A stretch of 64,000 bases of DNA, taken from assembly GCF_000975155.1 (NCBI RefSeq), contig NZ_BBRG01000003.1, forward strand, positions 62,001 through 126,000, in the 5' to 3' direction. Numbering within the stretch: the stretch's first letter is position 1; each line of letters opens with the position of its first letter. Positions 1 to 8,187 of this stretch are shown here, piece by piece. The position numbers and the translations under genes were made by a program. This DNA comes from Demequina globuliformis. GTDB lineage: Bacteria; Actinomycetota; Actinomycetes; Actinomycetales; Demequinaceae. The notes under the pieces are model-generated. The model saw only the letters and a program-made list of their open reading frames with translations. It was not told where the DNA came from and did not search any database.

Positions 1-145
1 CTGGGAAGACGGTCACGAGTACCCCGTCATTGACGTGGAGATCTCGGCCGCCAGCCACCCCTTCTACACGGGCCAGACTCGCGTGGTCGACACGGCAGGG
101 CGTGTTGAACGCTTCCGCCGCCGCTACAACAAGGAGTCACAGTGA
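1..145 (+). CDS. rpmE2: 50S ribosomal protein L31 type B (5' part missing)
   Basis: This is the C-terminal 47 codons of a type B L31, a large-subunit ribosomal protein. The frame begins at base 2 and reads into the family signature [10 protein letters not shown] followed by DTAGRVERF and a basic tail. The visible part has no cysteine, as expected of the zinc-independent (type B) form, but the N-terminal region where type A carries its Cys residues lies outside the window. The stop overlaps the GTG start of the following L36 gene, so the two are translationally coupled. In actinobacteria such Cys-free paralogues are usually repressed by Zur; the promoter would lie upstream of the window, so this regulation is inferred. 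Confidence 0.92.
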   Translation, partial: WEDGHEYPVIDVEISAASHPFYTGQTRVVDTAGRVERFRRRYNKESQ

Positions 146-264
146 AGGTCCGCGCCTCGCTCAAGTCTCTTGCCCGCAAGGAAGGGTCGATTGTGGTCCG
201 CCGGCGCGGCAAGACCTACGTCATCAATAAGCGCAATCCGCGCTTCAAGGGACGTCAGGGGTAG
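142..264 (+). CDS. rpmJ2: 50S ribosomal protein L36, zinc-free paralogue
   Basis: A 40-residue L36 starting [16 protein letters not shown] and ending NPRFKGRQG, the conserved ends of the family. Canonical L36 binds one zinc with a C-C-C-H set; here there is no cysteine at all, which marks it as the zinc-independent paralogue. The GTG start overlaps the L31 stop, so expression is coupled. It is too short for a routine ORF cutoff and is easy to miss. Together with L31B upstream and L32 downstream it forms the set of spare ribosomal proteins that replace zinc-containing copies when zinc is scarce. Confidence 0.93.
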   Translation: MKVRASLKSLARKEGSIVVRRRGKTYVINKRNPRFKGRQG

Positions 265-268
265 CGCT

Positions 269-451
269 GTGGCAGTTCCTAAGCGCAAGATGTCGCGCGC
301 CAACACGCGCGCCAGGAGGTCGCAGTGGAAGGCCAAGGCGCCCCGCCTAGTGCCCGTCACTGTCAACGGGGAGGTCCACATGGTCCCCCGGCCGCTCGGC
401 CGCGCCCTCCAGCGCGGCCTCATTGAGCCCGACGGCACCCGTCGGGCATGA
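269..451 (+). CDS. rpmF: 50S ribosomal protein L32, zinc-free form
   Basis: A 60-residue L32. It begins [20 protein letters not shown], the conserved family start, and then diverges into [20 protein letters not shown] with no Cys-x2-Cys zinc knuckle. The GTG start at 269 lies 4 nt after the L36 stop and was chosen because the family signature begins exactly there; an in-frame upstream extension has no homology. The lack of cysteines fits the zinc-starvation set of ribosomal proteins. A Zn-binding second copy elsewhere in the genome is expected but cannot be seen here. Confidence 0.9.
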   Translation: MAVPKRKMSRANTRARRSQWKAKAPRLVPVTVNGEVHMVPRPLGRALQRGLIEPDGTRRA

Positions 452-461
452 AAGGACACGC

Positions 462-746
462 ATGACCCTCACTCGTTCCGACCTCGCTGCCCGGATGGCT
501 GTGGCTGCGAACATCACGCAAGGCCAGGCGGCCGATGCCCTCCGCGCATTCGAGGACACCGTCACTCAGTCACTCGTCGCAGGCACGCCGGTGAAGTTGA
601 CCGGCTTCGCCAAGTTCGACACCACCCAGCGTTCGGCACGCAATGGCCGCAATCCGCGCACCGGAGAGAGCATCGAGATCCCTGCGGCGACAGTCGTCAA
701 GATTGTGCCCGGCGCGGGCCTGAAGACCGCAGTCAAGGGCAGCTAG
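462..746 (+). CDS. hup: HU family DNA-binding protein
   Basis: A 94-residue histone-like protein that bends and compacts DNA as a dimer. It opens MTLTRSDLAARMAVAANITQ (helical dimerisation half), then shows GTPVKLTGFAKFDTTQR and the beta-arm motif RNGRNPRTGESIEIPA, which inserts into the minor groove. It has no Lys-rich C-terminal tail like that of mycobacterial HU. The ATG at 462 is preceded by an AAAGGA ribosome site and lies 10 nt after the L32 stop, so it may be read from the same transcript as the zinc-free ribosomal genes. A GC-rich hairpin follows as a probable terminator. Confidence 0.93.
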   Translation: MTLTRSDLAARMAVAANITQGQAADALRAFEDTVTQSLVAGTPVKLTGFAKFDTTQRSARNGRNPRTGESIEIPAATVVKIVPGAGLKTAVKGS

Positions 747-755
747 GCCGCGCAC

Positions 756-793
756 TGCGCGGGGCGGGGCGCCAACCGAACCTGCCCCGCGCA
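756..793 (+). terminator. Probable terminator after hup
   Basis: A 10-bp perfect stem (tgcgcggggc with gccccgcgca) encloses an 18-nt loop directly behind the HU stop codon. There is no U-tract, which is common in high-GC actinobacteria. It would end the ribosomal-protein/HU transcript before tRNA-Asn. Confidence 0.6.
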
Positions 794-873
794 CTGGCCC
801 TCATGCGTGACTCGCGATGACCTCCAAGGTGTCACCACAGGGCCGGAACATCATGTAGAGTTTCTTCTCGCAA

Positions 874-946
874 TCCTCCATAGCTCAATTGGCAGAGCAG
901 CCGACTGTTAATCGGCAGGTTGTTGGTTCGAGTCCAACTGGAGGAG
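874..946 (+). tRNA. tRNA-Asn (anticodon GTT)
   Basis: A 73-nt cloverleaf. The acceptor arms tcctcca (874-880) and tggagga (939-945) pair fully with discriminator g946. The anticodon stem is gccga/tcggc around loop ctgttaa, with anticodon GTT at 907-909. The T arm contains the invariant gttcgagtc. CCA is not encoded. A strong palindromic terminator follows 6 nt later, so this is a single-gene transcript. Confidence 0.97.
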
Positions 947-952
947 CGGAAG

Positions 953-978
953 AAAGCCGGTCCCGCGGGACCGGCTTT
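953..978 (+). terminator. Rho-independent terminator of tRNA-Asn
   Basis: A perfect 26-nt palindrome (13-nt arms, aaagccggtcccg and its complement) sits just after the tRNA and is followed by gtgtttt. The downstream gene runs on the opposite strand, so the site may act in both directions. Confidence 0.85.
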
Positions 979-1009
979 CGTGTTTTGTAGGGCCGATGCC
1001 GCGTGTCAG

Positions 1010-1447
1010 CTACGACGTTGGCAAGTCGTCAGGGATGACCGTGCCGTGCTCCCCTGTCACCCAAAATGGATTCACGGCAAGTTCCCACACGTGGCCATCG
1101 GGATCGCAGACATAGCCGCTATAGCCACCCCACTGCATTGACTCGGGCCGCTTGAGTGCGCGACCTCCAACTGCCAGTGCCGCGGCAAACCTCTCTTCGA
1201 CCTCCTCCGTGCTCGCATAGTTCTGCGCCAAGGTGATCGCCCCCGTCCCCAGCGCAGCGCCGGCACGGCCCTGGTCCTGCGCGAGATCCTCAGCACCAAA
1301 CAGGGCCAGCACCAGCCCATCCATCTGGAAGAACACAATCTGAGGTGACTCCTGACGGACGGTCCACCCCCACCCCTCATAGAACGCGCGCGATCGCGCA
1401 AGATCGGAGACGCCGAGAGTGACCAAAGACACGCGCTGAACAGTCAT
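1010..1447 (-). CDS. VOC (glyoxalase/bleomycin resistance) superfamily protein
   Basis: A 145-residue single-domain protein of the vicinal oxygen chelate fold. It opens MTVQRVSLVTLGVSDLARSR, a typical first beta strand and helix (TLGVSDLARSRAFYE), and the second half has the classic YVCDPDGHVWELAVNPFW strand with its metal-ligand Glu. Such proteins act on small molecules as glyoxalases, dioxygenases or drug-binding proteins; the substrate here cannot be inferred. The ATG at 1447 was chosen because the fold begins there, and the longer upstream frame only shadows dnaG. It is transcribed after dnaG on the same strand with a 37-nt gap. Confidence 0.85.
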   Translation of the reverse strand: MTVQRVSLVTLGVSDLARSRAFYEGWGWTVRQESPQIVFFQMDGLVLALFGAEDLAQDQGRAGAALGTGAITLAQNYASTEEVEERFAAALAVGGRALKRPESMQWGGYSGYVCDPDGHVWELAVNPFWVTGEHGTVIPDDLPTS

Positions 1448-1484
1448 GCAGTCACCGTAAACCCGGGCTGCGACACGTGGCGCG

Positions 1485-3389
1485 TTATCCGTCGCGCAGG
1501 AGCCGCCGCCTGGTCTCGAGCCTAATGATCTCGGCAAACGCCTCTTGCGCGCCCTCGGTACCCGCTCCGGCACGCTGCATACGCCCCCGCAGCTCCGCGA
1601 TCTGGCGCGTGAGGGACAGATCCAGCACGCGCGCAAGGACAGTCCCTGCGTAGTGCCCAATAGTCTCGGGCCTGTCATGAGGTAGCGGCGACACCGCCAA
1701 TTCCGAAATCGTCGCCGCGAGCGCGTCGCTGGCCTGCTCGGCCACGTCGTTGGCCCAGTCAGGGCCGGCCTGCGCGGGCCCGCCGGCGGCGAGAATCGCC
1801 TCGAAGACGGCGCGGTATTGCGGCACCGAGTAGGTCTGCGGCGCCATCTCCTGCACCACCACGGACCCCAAGGGATCCTTAAGGATCTCCCCTGGCGCCT
1901 GCAGCAACGTTCCCAGCGACAGCGCCTCTGCCCTCACCACCGGGTCGCGGCGGTTGGGACGCTCGGGGGCGCCCGGATTGGGGTAGCCCTGAGGAACCGT
2001 CTCCACCGCCCCCGTGACGGGGGCGGGCTCACGGCCGCGGCTCTTCGCGGAATCAGCAACGGCACGGCGTACCACGTCAATGTCCATCCCGAGCCAGCCC
2101 GCCAGGCGGCGCGCGTACTCGGGCTGAATGGCGCGGTCGCGGATGCCGGCAACGACGGGGGCAGCCGCGCGCAAAGCTGCCGCGCGCCCTTCCGGCGTCT
2201 CGAGGTCGTTCGCCCCCAACGCGGTCCGGATGACGAACTCGAACAGGGGCGTGCGGGCCTCCAGCAGAGCCTGGACGGCCTGGTCGCCACCTGCCATGCG
2301 CAGGTCACAAGGGTCCTTGCCGTCTGGGTCAACGGCCACGAATGTCTGGGCGAGGAACTGCTGGTCGAGCTGGAAGGACTTCAAGGCGGCGTTCTGACCT
2401 GCCTCGTCACCATCGAAAGTGAAAATCACCTTCGCACCCGTTGACCCCACCTTCATGGCGGAGCCGCCCACATCTCCCATCAGGCGGCGCACCACCTTCA
2501 CGTGCTCTTCCCCGAACGCGGTGCCGCAGGTCGCGACGGCGTTGGTGATGCCCGCGAGGTGGCACGCCATCACATCGGTGTATCCCTCGACCACCACGGC
2601 GCTGCGCTCCGACCGGATGGCACCCTTGGCAAGATCGATGCCATAGAGGACCTGGTTCTTCTTGTACAACGGGGTCTCGGGCGTATTGAGGTACTTGGGG
2701 CCCTGATCCTCGTCGTGAAGACGCCTCGCACCGAACCCGATCACGTCCCCTGTGACGTCCCTGATGGGCCACACCAAGCGCCCACGGAAGCGGTCATAGA
2801 CGCCCCGCGACCCTTCGGAGACCAATCCCGATGTACGCAGTTCCGCCTCGGTGAAGGCCTTGCCGCGCAGGTGATCAGTGAGGTGCGACCACCCCTGCGG
2901 CGCGTAGCCCACCCCAAAGTGTTCGGCAGCGGCCCGGTCAAACCCGCGATCGCGCAGGAAGTCCCGGCCAATGCGGGCCTCGGGGCTGTGCAGTTGCTCA
3001 GCGAAGTACTCCTGTGCGACGCGATGCGCCTCGAGCAGGCGCTTGCGCTGCCCCGCGGTTCCTTCACGCTTGGGGCCACCGCCGGCCTCGTACCGCAACG
3101 TGACGCCGGCCCTGTCGGCGAGATACTCCACGGCTTCCGCGAAGGGCAGCCCATCGATCCGCATGACGAACTCGATGACGTCGCCGCCCTCGCCACAGCC
3201 AAAGCAATGCCAGCGCCCCGCGGCAGGTCGCACGTGGAAAGACGGCGAACGCTCATCGTGGAATGGACACAGGCCTTTCACAGAACCCACGCCAGCGGGC
3301 TTGAGCGCCACATGCTGGCCGATGATGTCCTCGATGGGGGCCTTTTCACGCACGGACGCGATGTCGTCCCTGTTGATTGTCCCGGCCAC
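1485..3389 (-). CDS. dnaG: DNA primase
   Basis: A 634-residue primase that makes RNA primers for the lagging strand and binds DnaB helicase through its C-terminal domain. The N-terminal zinc ribbon has Cys41-x2-His44 and Cys62-x2-Cys65 within CPFHDERS and WHCFGCGEGGDV. A catalytic core follows, with the Toprim motifs VVEGYTDVMA (about 266-275) and FTFDGDEAGQ (about 323-332). There is a short Gly/Ser-containing insertion (about 306-319) just before the second Toprim motif. Length is normal for actinobacteria. It is divergent from the DUF6941-like gene upstream. Confidence 0.97.
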   Translation of the reverse strand: MAGTINRDDIASVREKAPIEDIIGQHVALKPAGVGSVKGLCPFHDERSPSFHVRPAAGRWHCFGCGEGGDVIEFVMRIDGLPFAEAVEYLADRAGVTLRYEAGGGPKREGTAGQRKRLLEAHRVAQEYFAEQLHSPEARIGRDFLRDRGFDRAAAEHFGVGYAPQGWSHLTDHLRGKAFTEAELRTSGLVSEGSRGVYDRFRGRLVWPIRDVTGDVIGFGARRLHDEDQGPKYLNTPETPLYKKNQVLYGIDLAKGAIRSERSAVVVEGYTDVMACHLAGITNAVATCGTAFGEEHVKVVRRLMGDVGGSAMKVGSTGAKVIFTFDGDEAGQNAALKSFQLDQQFLAQTFVAVDPDGKDPCDLRMAGGDQAVQALLEARTPLFEFVIRTALGANDLETPEGRAAALRAAAPVVAGIRDRAIQPEYARRLAGWLGMDIDVVRRAVADSAKSRGREPAPVTGAVETVPQGYPNPGAPERPNRRDPVVRAEALSLGTLLQAPGEILKDPLGSVVVQEMAPQTYSVPQYRAVFEAILAAGGPAQAGPDWANDVAEQASDALAATISELAVSPLPHDRPETIGHYAGTVLARVLDLSLTRQIAELRGRMQRAGAGTEGAQEAFAEIIRLETRRRLLRDG

Positions 3390-3532
3390 GTCTGCATGGT
3401 ACTCGGCACTCGGACCCCTACCGGTGCTCGTCGGTACGCGCTCGCGTCTTCTTCCCTCAGCGAAGGGTGCCGCGAGCAGCGGCCTCGGTGGGTACTCTGG
3501 TGGAGGTCCACGCCCATCGAAAGGAATCCCCC

Positions 3533-3991
3533 GTGAGAATCGACGCCTTCCTCGCCGACTCGGCTGAGGTCGTCAACGGCAAGATCTACTCGCTCGGTGC
3601 GGGATGGAACACCATCTTCGTCCGGCAGTTCCCGGCGGCGCACCGACGCCTCGCCGTCGCTGCCACCGTGCACGTGCCCTTCACCGCCACCAACGCCTCC
3701 CACCAGCTCGAGCTGAAGTTGCTCACGGAGGACGGCAAGGAGTACCCGATCGGCATGCGTGCTGACGCCGAGGGCAAGGCACAGCCTGTGCGCGGCATGG
3801 GCGGCGAGTTCACGCTCGGTCGCCCCGCGCATCTGGTCGACGGCGACGAGCAGGTCGCCTGCTTCGCCTTCACGATCGATGGCATCCGGTTTGTGCAGCC
3901 TGGCATGTTCTCGTGGGTCATCTCCGTCGACGGCGAAGAGCTCGGCCGCCTGCCCATGCGTGTGCAGCAGGTTCAGCAGCAGCAGCAGTAA
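3533..3991 (+). CDS. DUF6941-like conserved actinobacterial protein
   Basis: A 152-residue soluble protein with no signal peptide or membrane segment. It begins MRIDAFLADSAEVVNGKIYS and continues with LGAGWNTIFVRQFP. It resembles a family of small actinobacterial proteins of unknown function (I believe DUF6941) predicted to form a beta sandwich; that assignment is from memory of the motif and should be treated as likely rather than certain. The tail is QQVQQQQQ, encoded by a run of CAG. The GTG at 3533 is preceded by AAAGGAA. It starts a same-strand run with two small membrane proteins and a DUF368 transporter. Confidence 0.6.
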   Translation: MRIDAFLADSAEVVNGKIYSLGAGWNTIFVRQFPAAHRRLAVAATVHVPFTATNASHQLELKLLTEDGKEYPIGMRADAEGKAQPVRGMGGEFTLGRPAHLVDGDEQVACFAFTIDGIRFVQPGMFSWVISVDGEELGRLPMRVQQVQQQQQ

Positions 3992-3994
3992 CAC

Positions 3995-4417
3995 ATGACC
4001 GGTGTGTACACCGGGGTCGTGTTCCCCGCGTATATCGCGGTGTGCGCGGCCCTCGTTGTGGTCGGAATCGCGACCATGGTGTGGCCGCGTCTGCACGCGT
4101 GGCTCAAACGCGTCGTGACGGCGATGTGGATCGTCACGGCCGTCCACGCCCTCGCGGTGGTCGTCGTGCTGTTCAGCGACTCGGATGCGGGACTCGTCCT
4201 AACACTCGGCTATCTGCTGGCTTCCGTGATTCTGGTGCCCTTCCTTGGCATCGGCCGCCTGGGTGAGCCCGATGCCGTCGCACTTGACCCCGACCCCCAC
4301 CGACCTGTGCTGCAACCGGACCAGATCGCACGAGTGGATGGCGGCGCGGCCGTCATCATTGGCATTGCCGGCGCCGTGCTTGCGTGGCGCGTATTCCAGA
4401 TCCTGGGAGCGTCATGA
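3995..4417 (+). CDS. Small membrane protein, unknown function
   Basis: A 140-residue protein I do not recognise. Hydrophobic segments lie near residues 8-28, 41-61, 66-88 and 115-135, giving about four transmembrane helices. The loop before the last helix is Asp/Pro-rich (DPDPHRPVLQPDQ). The ATG is 3 nt after the upstream stop, and its own stop overlaps the next ATG (ATGA), so it is translated in a coupled series. The neighbours suggest an envelope role, but nothing in the protein shows one. Confidence 0.75.
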   Translation: MTGVYTGVVFPAYIAVCAALVVVGIATMVWPRLHAWLKRVVTAMWIVTAVHALAVVVVLFSDSDAGLVLTLGYLLASVILVPFLGIGRLGEPDAVALDPDPHRPVLQPDQIARVDGGAAVIIGIAGAVLAWRVFQILGAS

Positions 4418-4803
4418 ACCCCATCGGTCGCATTGTGCTGATCGTCGCCTACGCGGTGCTGGGAATCGCGTCGACGGGCAGGTCCGTCTACCAAATCTCT
4501 ACGAAGTTCGCGGACGCGCCCTTGCCGTACAGCGTGTCTGCGGTGAGCGCCGTGCTCTACATCGTCATCGCCGTCGCCCTGTGGCGCGGCTGGCGTCGGA
4601 CCGCGCTGTGGGGAACGTGCATCGAATTGGCAGGCGTCCTCACTGTGGGCACGCTGGGATACATCGAGCCGCAGTGGTGGGCCGATGAAACGGTGTGGAC
4701 CGGTTACGGTTCCGCCTATGGCTGGGTCCCGCTCCTGTTGCCCTTGGCTGCGTTGTGGGTGCTCCTCAGCAAACGCCGCCCTCACAAGGAAGTAGCCGCA
4801 TGA
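4414..4803 (+). CDS. Small membrane protein, unknown function
   Basis: A 129-residue protein with about four hydrophobic helices (near 6-24, 41-60, 66-86 and 105-123) and a basic C-terminus, KRRPHKEVAA. I do not recognise a family. It overlaps the preceding gene by ATGA and the following DUF368 gene by ATGA, so three or four proteins are made from one coupled message. The ATG at 4414 was preferred to the longer upstream frame because of this overlap and because the first helix begins within a few residues. Confidence 0.75.
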   Translation: MNPIGRIVLIVAYAVLGIASTGRSVYQISTKFADAPLPYSVSAVSAVLYIVIAVALWRGWRRTALWGTCIELAGVLTVGTLGYIEPQWWADETVWTGYGSAYGWVPLLLPLAALWVLLSKRRPHKEVAA

Positions 4804-5795
4804 CCGAGCCCACCGAGTCGGACACGTCCCGCACGACCCCGAATCAGCCGGCTCGGCGATCTGTCGGCACCGGTGCCCTGAATGTGGTGCGCGGCGCTCT
4901 GATCGGCACCGCCGAGACTGTGCCGGGAGTCTCCGGCGGCACCGTGGCGCTCATGACTGGCGTCTACGAGACGCTGCTGACCTCCGCCGGCCACTTCATC
5001 TCGGGCACCCGCATCGCGATCTCCGACGGAGTGCGCGGGCGAGGGGTGTCCCGTTCCAAGCCGGAGTGGGCACGCGTGAGCTGGGGCGTTTTGCTACCGC
5101 TCGGCGTGGGCATGGTCATCGCGCTCCTTGTCATGGCCTCCGTCATGGAGGATCTGGTGCACGACCATCCCGTCACCATGCGCGCCTTGTTCTTTGGCCT
5201 GGTTCTCGCATCCTTGGCCGTGCCGTTCAGGTTGGCGGCGCACGCGCCGCTCAGGACTCGTCCGGTGGGCCGATGGTCGGCCACAGACTGGCTGATCGCG
5301 GCAGTGGGCGCGGTGGCGGCCGCGGTGATCGTGTCGCTGCCTGGAGGGAACCTGGAGCCCACTCCCCTGGTGCTGATCCCTGCTGGAGCCATCGCCGTGT
5401 CGGCACTCGTCCTGCCGGGCCTGTCAGGGTCGTTCCTCCTGCTCACGATGGGCCTGTACGAGCCGACCCTCGCGGCGGTCAACGACCGCGATCTGGGATA
5501 TCTGGCCTTTTTCTCGATCGGCCTCGCGATTGGCCTGGTGTCGATCGTGAAGTTGCTGCAGTGGCTCCTGGAACACCACCGCCGCACCACGCTTGTAGTC
5601 CTGACCGGCGTCATGGCCGGGTCACTGGTGGCACTGTGGCCGTGGCAAGACGACGACCGTCACCTCGAGGCGCCTTCCGGCGACATCGTGGGCCCCATCC
5701 TCGCCTTCCTGCTCGGGTTTGGTGTGGTGGTGGCGTTGCTCGTCATCGAGGCGCGGCTTGTGCGCCGGCGCGACGCGCTCCTCGCCTCTGACTAG
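4800..5795 (+). CDS. DUF368 membrane protein (PopT-like undecaprenyl-phosphate translocase)
   Basis: A 331-residue polytopic membrane protein. Both halves carry the DUF368 hallmark: ALIGTAETVPGVSGGTVALM near residue 32 and LVLPGLSGSFLLLTMGLYE near residue 205. Members of this family (PopT) have been shown in other bacteria to return undecaprenyl phosphate across the membrane, recycling the lipid carrier for wall synthesis; that role is known for the family and inferred here. The start at 4800 overlaps the previous stop. The stop overlaps the stop of the convergent methyltransferase gene by four bases. Confidence 0.85.
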   Translation: MTEPTESDTSRTTPNQPARRSVGTGALNVVRGALIGTAETVPGVSGGTVALMTGVYETLLTSAGHFISGTRIAISDGVRGRGVSRSKPEWARVSWGVLLPLGVGMVIALLVMASVMEDLVHDHPVTMRALFFGLVLASLAVPFRLAAHAPLRTRPVGRWSATDWLIAAVGAVAAAVIVSLPGGNLEPTPLVLIPAGAIAVSALVLPGLSGSFLLLTMGLYEPTLAAVNDRDLGYLAFFSIGLAIGLVSIVKLLQWLLEHHRRTTLVVLTGVMAGSLVALWPWQDDDRHLEAPSGDIVGPILAFLLGFGVVVALLVIEARLVRRRDALLASD

Positions 5796-6556
5796 CGCCC
5801 GGCTCGAGGCCGGCGCGCCTCGATGAGGTGGCGCGTGGAGTGAGCGACAAAGCTCCCGCGCAGCTCAATGACGTCGTAAAGATCGCGCAACCGGTCGCGG
5901 TAGCGCTCCACGGTGAAGTCGGGCACCCACCAGATGACTTTCCGGAGCAGGTATACGACCGCCGCAATGTCGAAGATCTCGATGCGCAATCGCGCGGTCT
6001 CGAGGCGCTCAACCTCGAGCCCCGCGGCGCGCGCCGCCGCCGCCTCATCGTGCGGGTCACGTCCGCGCCGTGCCTGAGGCTGCGGACCCACAAAGAACTC
6101 GATAAGTTCAAAGGCGCTCGCCGGACCCACATGCTGAGCGAAGTATGTCCCGCCGGGCTCCAGCACACGGGCAATCTCTGACCACCAAATGGTGGCGGGG
6201 TGACGGCTCGTGACCAGGTCGAAGGAGCCGTCGGCGAACGGCAGTGGTGGCTCGTCGGGGTCAGCGACCACGACCACGCCGCGCGGGTGGAGGAGCTGGC
6301 TCGCGTGTGCGACGTTGGGCGGCCACGACTCGGTCGCGACGGCGGTGGGCGGGAAGCGCTTAGCCTCAGCGAGGACCTCGCCGCCGCCAGTCTGAATGTC
6401 CAGTGAGGCCCGCGCCGTCCCGAGCCGCTGCGACAGCTGCCGCCCATACCCCCACGGCGGACGCTCCTCCGTGGCGCGGCCCTCAAGCCACGCGAAGTCC
6501 CATCCGGACACGTCTGCTGAAGCGCCAGCTTCGAGTTGACTCTCGAAGGTGTCCAC
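5792..6556 (-). CDS. SAM-dependent methyltransferase (class I)
   Basis: A protein of about 254 residues with a Rossmann-like methyltransferase core: SLDIQTGGGEVLAE (motif I, SAM-binding), an acidic end of strand two (ATESWPPN), and PLPFADGSFDLVTSRHP (motif IV), followed by WWSEIARVLEPGGTYFAQHVG. The fold is the UbiE/Trm-like group acting on small molecules or lipids; the substrate is not evident. The GTG at 6556 was chosen because GAAGGGAG lies 7-8 nt upstream; an alternative GTG lies 21 nt further out. The gene is convergent with the DUF368 gene. Confidence 0.8.
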   Translation of the reverse strand: MDTFESQLEAGASADVSGWDFAWLEGRATEERPPWGYGRQLSQRLGTARASLDIQTGGGEVLAEAKRFPPTAVATESWPPNVAHASQLLHPRGVVVVADPDEPPLPFADGSFDLVTSRHPATIWWSEIARVLEPGGTYFAQHVGPASAFELIEFFVGPQPQARRGRDPHDEAAAARAAGLEVERLETARLRIEIFDIAAVVYLLRKVIWWVPDFTVERYRDRLRDLYDVIELRGSFVAHSTRHLIEARRPRAGR

Positions 6557-6634
6557 CCGGGGGCTCCCTTCCCTCACTGTGCCGGTGCGGCCCGTGCACG
6601 CCATCGAGCGCCAGCCGGCGCATCGGCCCGTGCG

Positions 6635-7924
6635 CTATTGCCCGCCGCAGTACTTGTGGTGCCAGTTGTACGCCGACGTGTCTGTCAGCGACGCCACCTG
6701 GTCAACGGCGACGCGAAGCCGTTCGTCGTCGCCAGACGCGGCGCGGTAGTCGGCCGCGAACTGAGGCTCCATCACGTCCGCGCCGCGCTCGGCCAGCGCC
6801 TTGACCAGCTCTCGCAATACCCGGCGCTGCTTGGTGTACGTGGGGCTCGTCTCACGCGGCGCCATCAAGAAATGCACCGCGATGCCTTTGAGGATCAAAA
6901 TCTCATCGAGGGTGTCCTGGGGGACCACCAAGGTTGCATGATGACGGGTGTGAGGACCCGTGCCGTACTCGGCCTGCGTTGCGGCGATGGTCGCCGAGGC
7001 AAACCGCCCAATCAATTGACTGGTCATGTCCTTGAGCGCAGCGAGTGCTTGGCGGGACCCATCGAAACTATCCGCCCACCACCGGAACTGGCGCAGTCGC
7101 TCGAGTGCCGCCAACAGCGCTGCCTCGTCGCCCCGGCCGTACCACTCGCGCGCGTGGTCAACAATCTCGCGGGCGTGACCGGGATCGCGCAAGACTGACA
7201 ACGACACTTGGCGGTAGACCACCGAGTCCTCGACGTCATGGACGGAGTACGAGATGTCGTCGGCCAAATCCATGATCTGCGCTTCAAAGCTCTGCGCACG
7301 CTCGGGGGCACCCGTACGCAGCCACTCGTAGACCTCGCGGTCATCCGCGTAGACGCCGAACTTGCGGCTGGGCTTACCGTCGGCACGCGCGGGAGCGCCT
7401 TCCTCCCCCCACGGGTACTTCACGGCCGCGTCGAGGCTCGCGCGCGTCAGGTTCAAACCAATCGGGCGGCCCGTGTCCGGGTGCACGGACTTGGGCTCGA
7501 GCCGCGTCAACAGGCGTAGCGTTTGCGCGTTGCCTTCAAAGCCGCCAATGTGGCGCGTGACCTTGTCCAAGGCGCGCTCTCCATTGTGGCCAAACGGGGG
7601 GTGTCCCAGGTCGTGCGCAAGGCATGCCGCATCCACGACGTCTGGCGAGCATCCCAGCGCCTTCGCGAGCTCGCGCCCCACCTGCGCGACTTCCAGCGAG
7701 TGGGTGAGCCGCGTGCGCACAAAGTCACCGCTTCCCAGGCCCAGCACCTGCGTCTTCGCTCCCAGCCTCCGCAAGGCGCTGGAATGGAGAATGCGCGCGC
7801 GGTCCCGCTCAAATGGCGTGCGGTTGGGGCTTTTCGACGGTTCGTGGACCCAGCGCTCCGCGTCGGCCTCGGTGTAGCCCTCGGGCACGGTGCCGCTGGC
7901 GGCTGCATCGCTGTTGTCGTTCAC
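6635..7924 (-). CDS. dgt: Deoxyguanosinetriphosphate triphosphohydrolase-like protein
   Basis: A 429-residue HD-domain enzyme that splits dNTPs to nucleosides and triphosphate. The N-terminus has RTPFERDRARILHSSALRRL, the family entry motif. The HD metal site follows: THSLEVAQVGREL for the first histidine and HDLGHPPFGHNGERAL for the HD pair and downstream His, with a further Asp in DLADDISYSVHDVED. Length fits the non-allosteric actinobacterial group. It starts with GTG and ends near the promoter side of the methyltransferase gene, which lies on the same strand. In many actinobacteria dgt lies next to dnaG, as here within a few genes. Confidence 0.92.
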   Translation of the reverse strand: MNDNSDAAASGTVPEGYTEADAERWVHEPSKSPNRTPFERDRARILHSSALRRLGAKTQVLGLGSGDFVRTRLTHSLEVAQVGRELAKALGCSPDVVDAACLAHDLGHPPFGHNGERALDKVTRHIGGFEGNAQTLRLLTRLEPKSVHPDTGRPIGLNLTRASLDAAVKYPWGEEGAPARADGKPSRKFGVYADDREVYEWLRTGAPERAQSFEAQIMDLADDISYSVHDVEDSVVYRQVSLSVLRDPGHAREIVDHAREWYGRGDEAALLAALERLRQFRWWADSFDGSRQALAALKDMTSQLIGRFASATIAATQAEYGTGPHTRHHATLVVPQDTLDEILILKGIAVHFLMAPRETSPTYTKQRRVLRELVKALAERGADVMEPQFAADYRAASGDDERLRVAVDQVASLTDTSAYNWHHKYCGGQ

Positions 7925-7959
7925 GGTCCCAACCTAGCGCGCTCCCCGCCGCCCTCCGG

Positions 7960-8013
7960 GACCCCACCGCCCTGCGGGACCCCACCGCCCTGCGGGACCC
8001 CACCGCCCTGCGG
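7960..8013. repeat. 18-bp tandem repeat, three perfect copies
   Basis: The unit gaccccaccgccctgcgg occurs three times head to tail with no mismatch, and a degraded half unit (gccgccctccgg) precedes it. It lies in the gap between divergent dgt and the DUF559 gene and encodes nothing obvious. The pattern suggests replication slippage. Confidence 0.95.
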
Positions 8014-8021
8014 ACCTGAGA

Positions 8022-8069
8022 TGGAGCATCGGCCGCCAAGGAACCCCCAAAATGGCGGCTCGTGCTCCA
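8022..8069. repeat. REP-like hairpin, copy 1
   Basis: Arms tggagcatcggccgcca (8022-8038) and tggcggctcgtgctcca (8053-8069) pair at 15 of 17 positions around a 14-nt loop. The complement of the right arm occurs exactly as the left arm of a second hairpin at 9814, so this is a dispersed palindromic element rather than a gene-specific terminator. Confidence 0.8.
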
Positions 8070-8187
8070 CTTCGAGGTTGAGGTCAGCCTTGCCGGGGTC
8101 GTCCCCAGGGCGCTACATCAGCACCGGTGTCCACGGATCAGGGCCTCTTGCACCCCTCAGATCCCATGCGCACCTAACGTCGCCTCC

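Noticed and set aside
2502-3536. A 344-codon frame opposite dnaG
   Set aside because: It has no recognisable motif and lies wholly against the primase.
7960-8013. CRISPR array
   Set aside because: The 18-bp units abut without spacers, as do the 25-bp units at 38756 and 48416.
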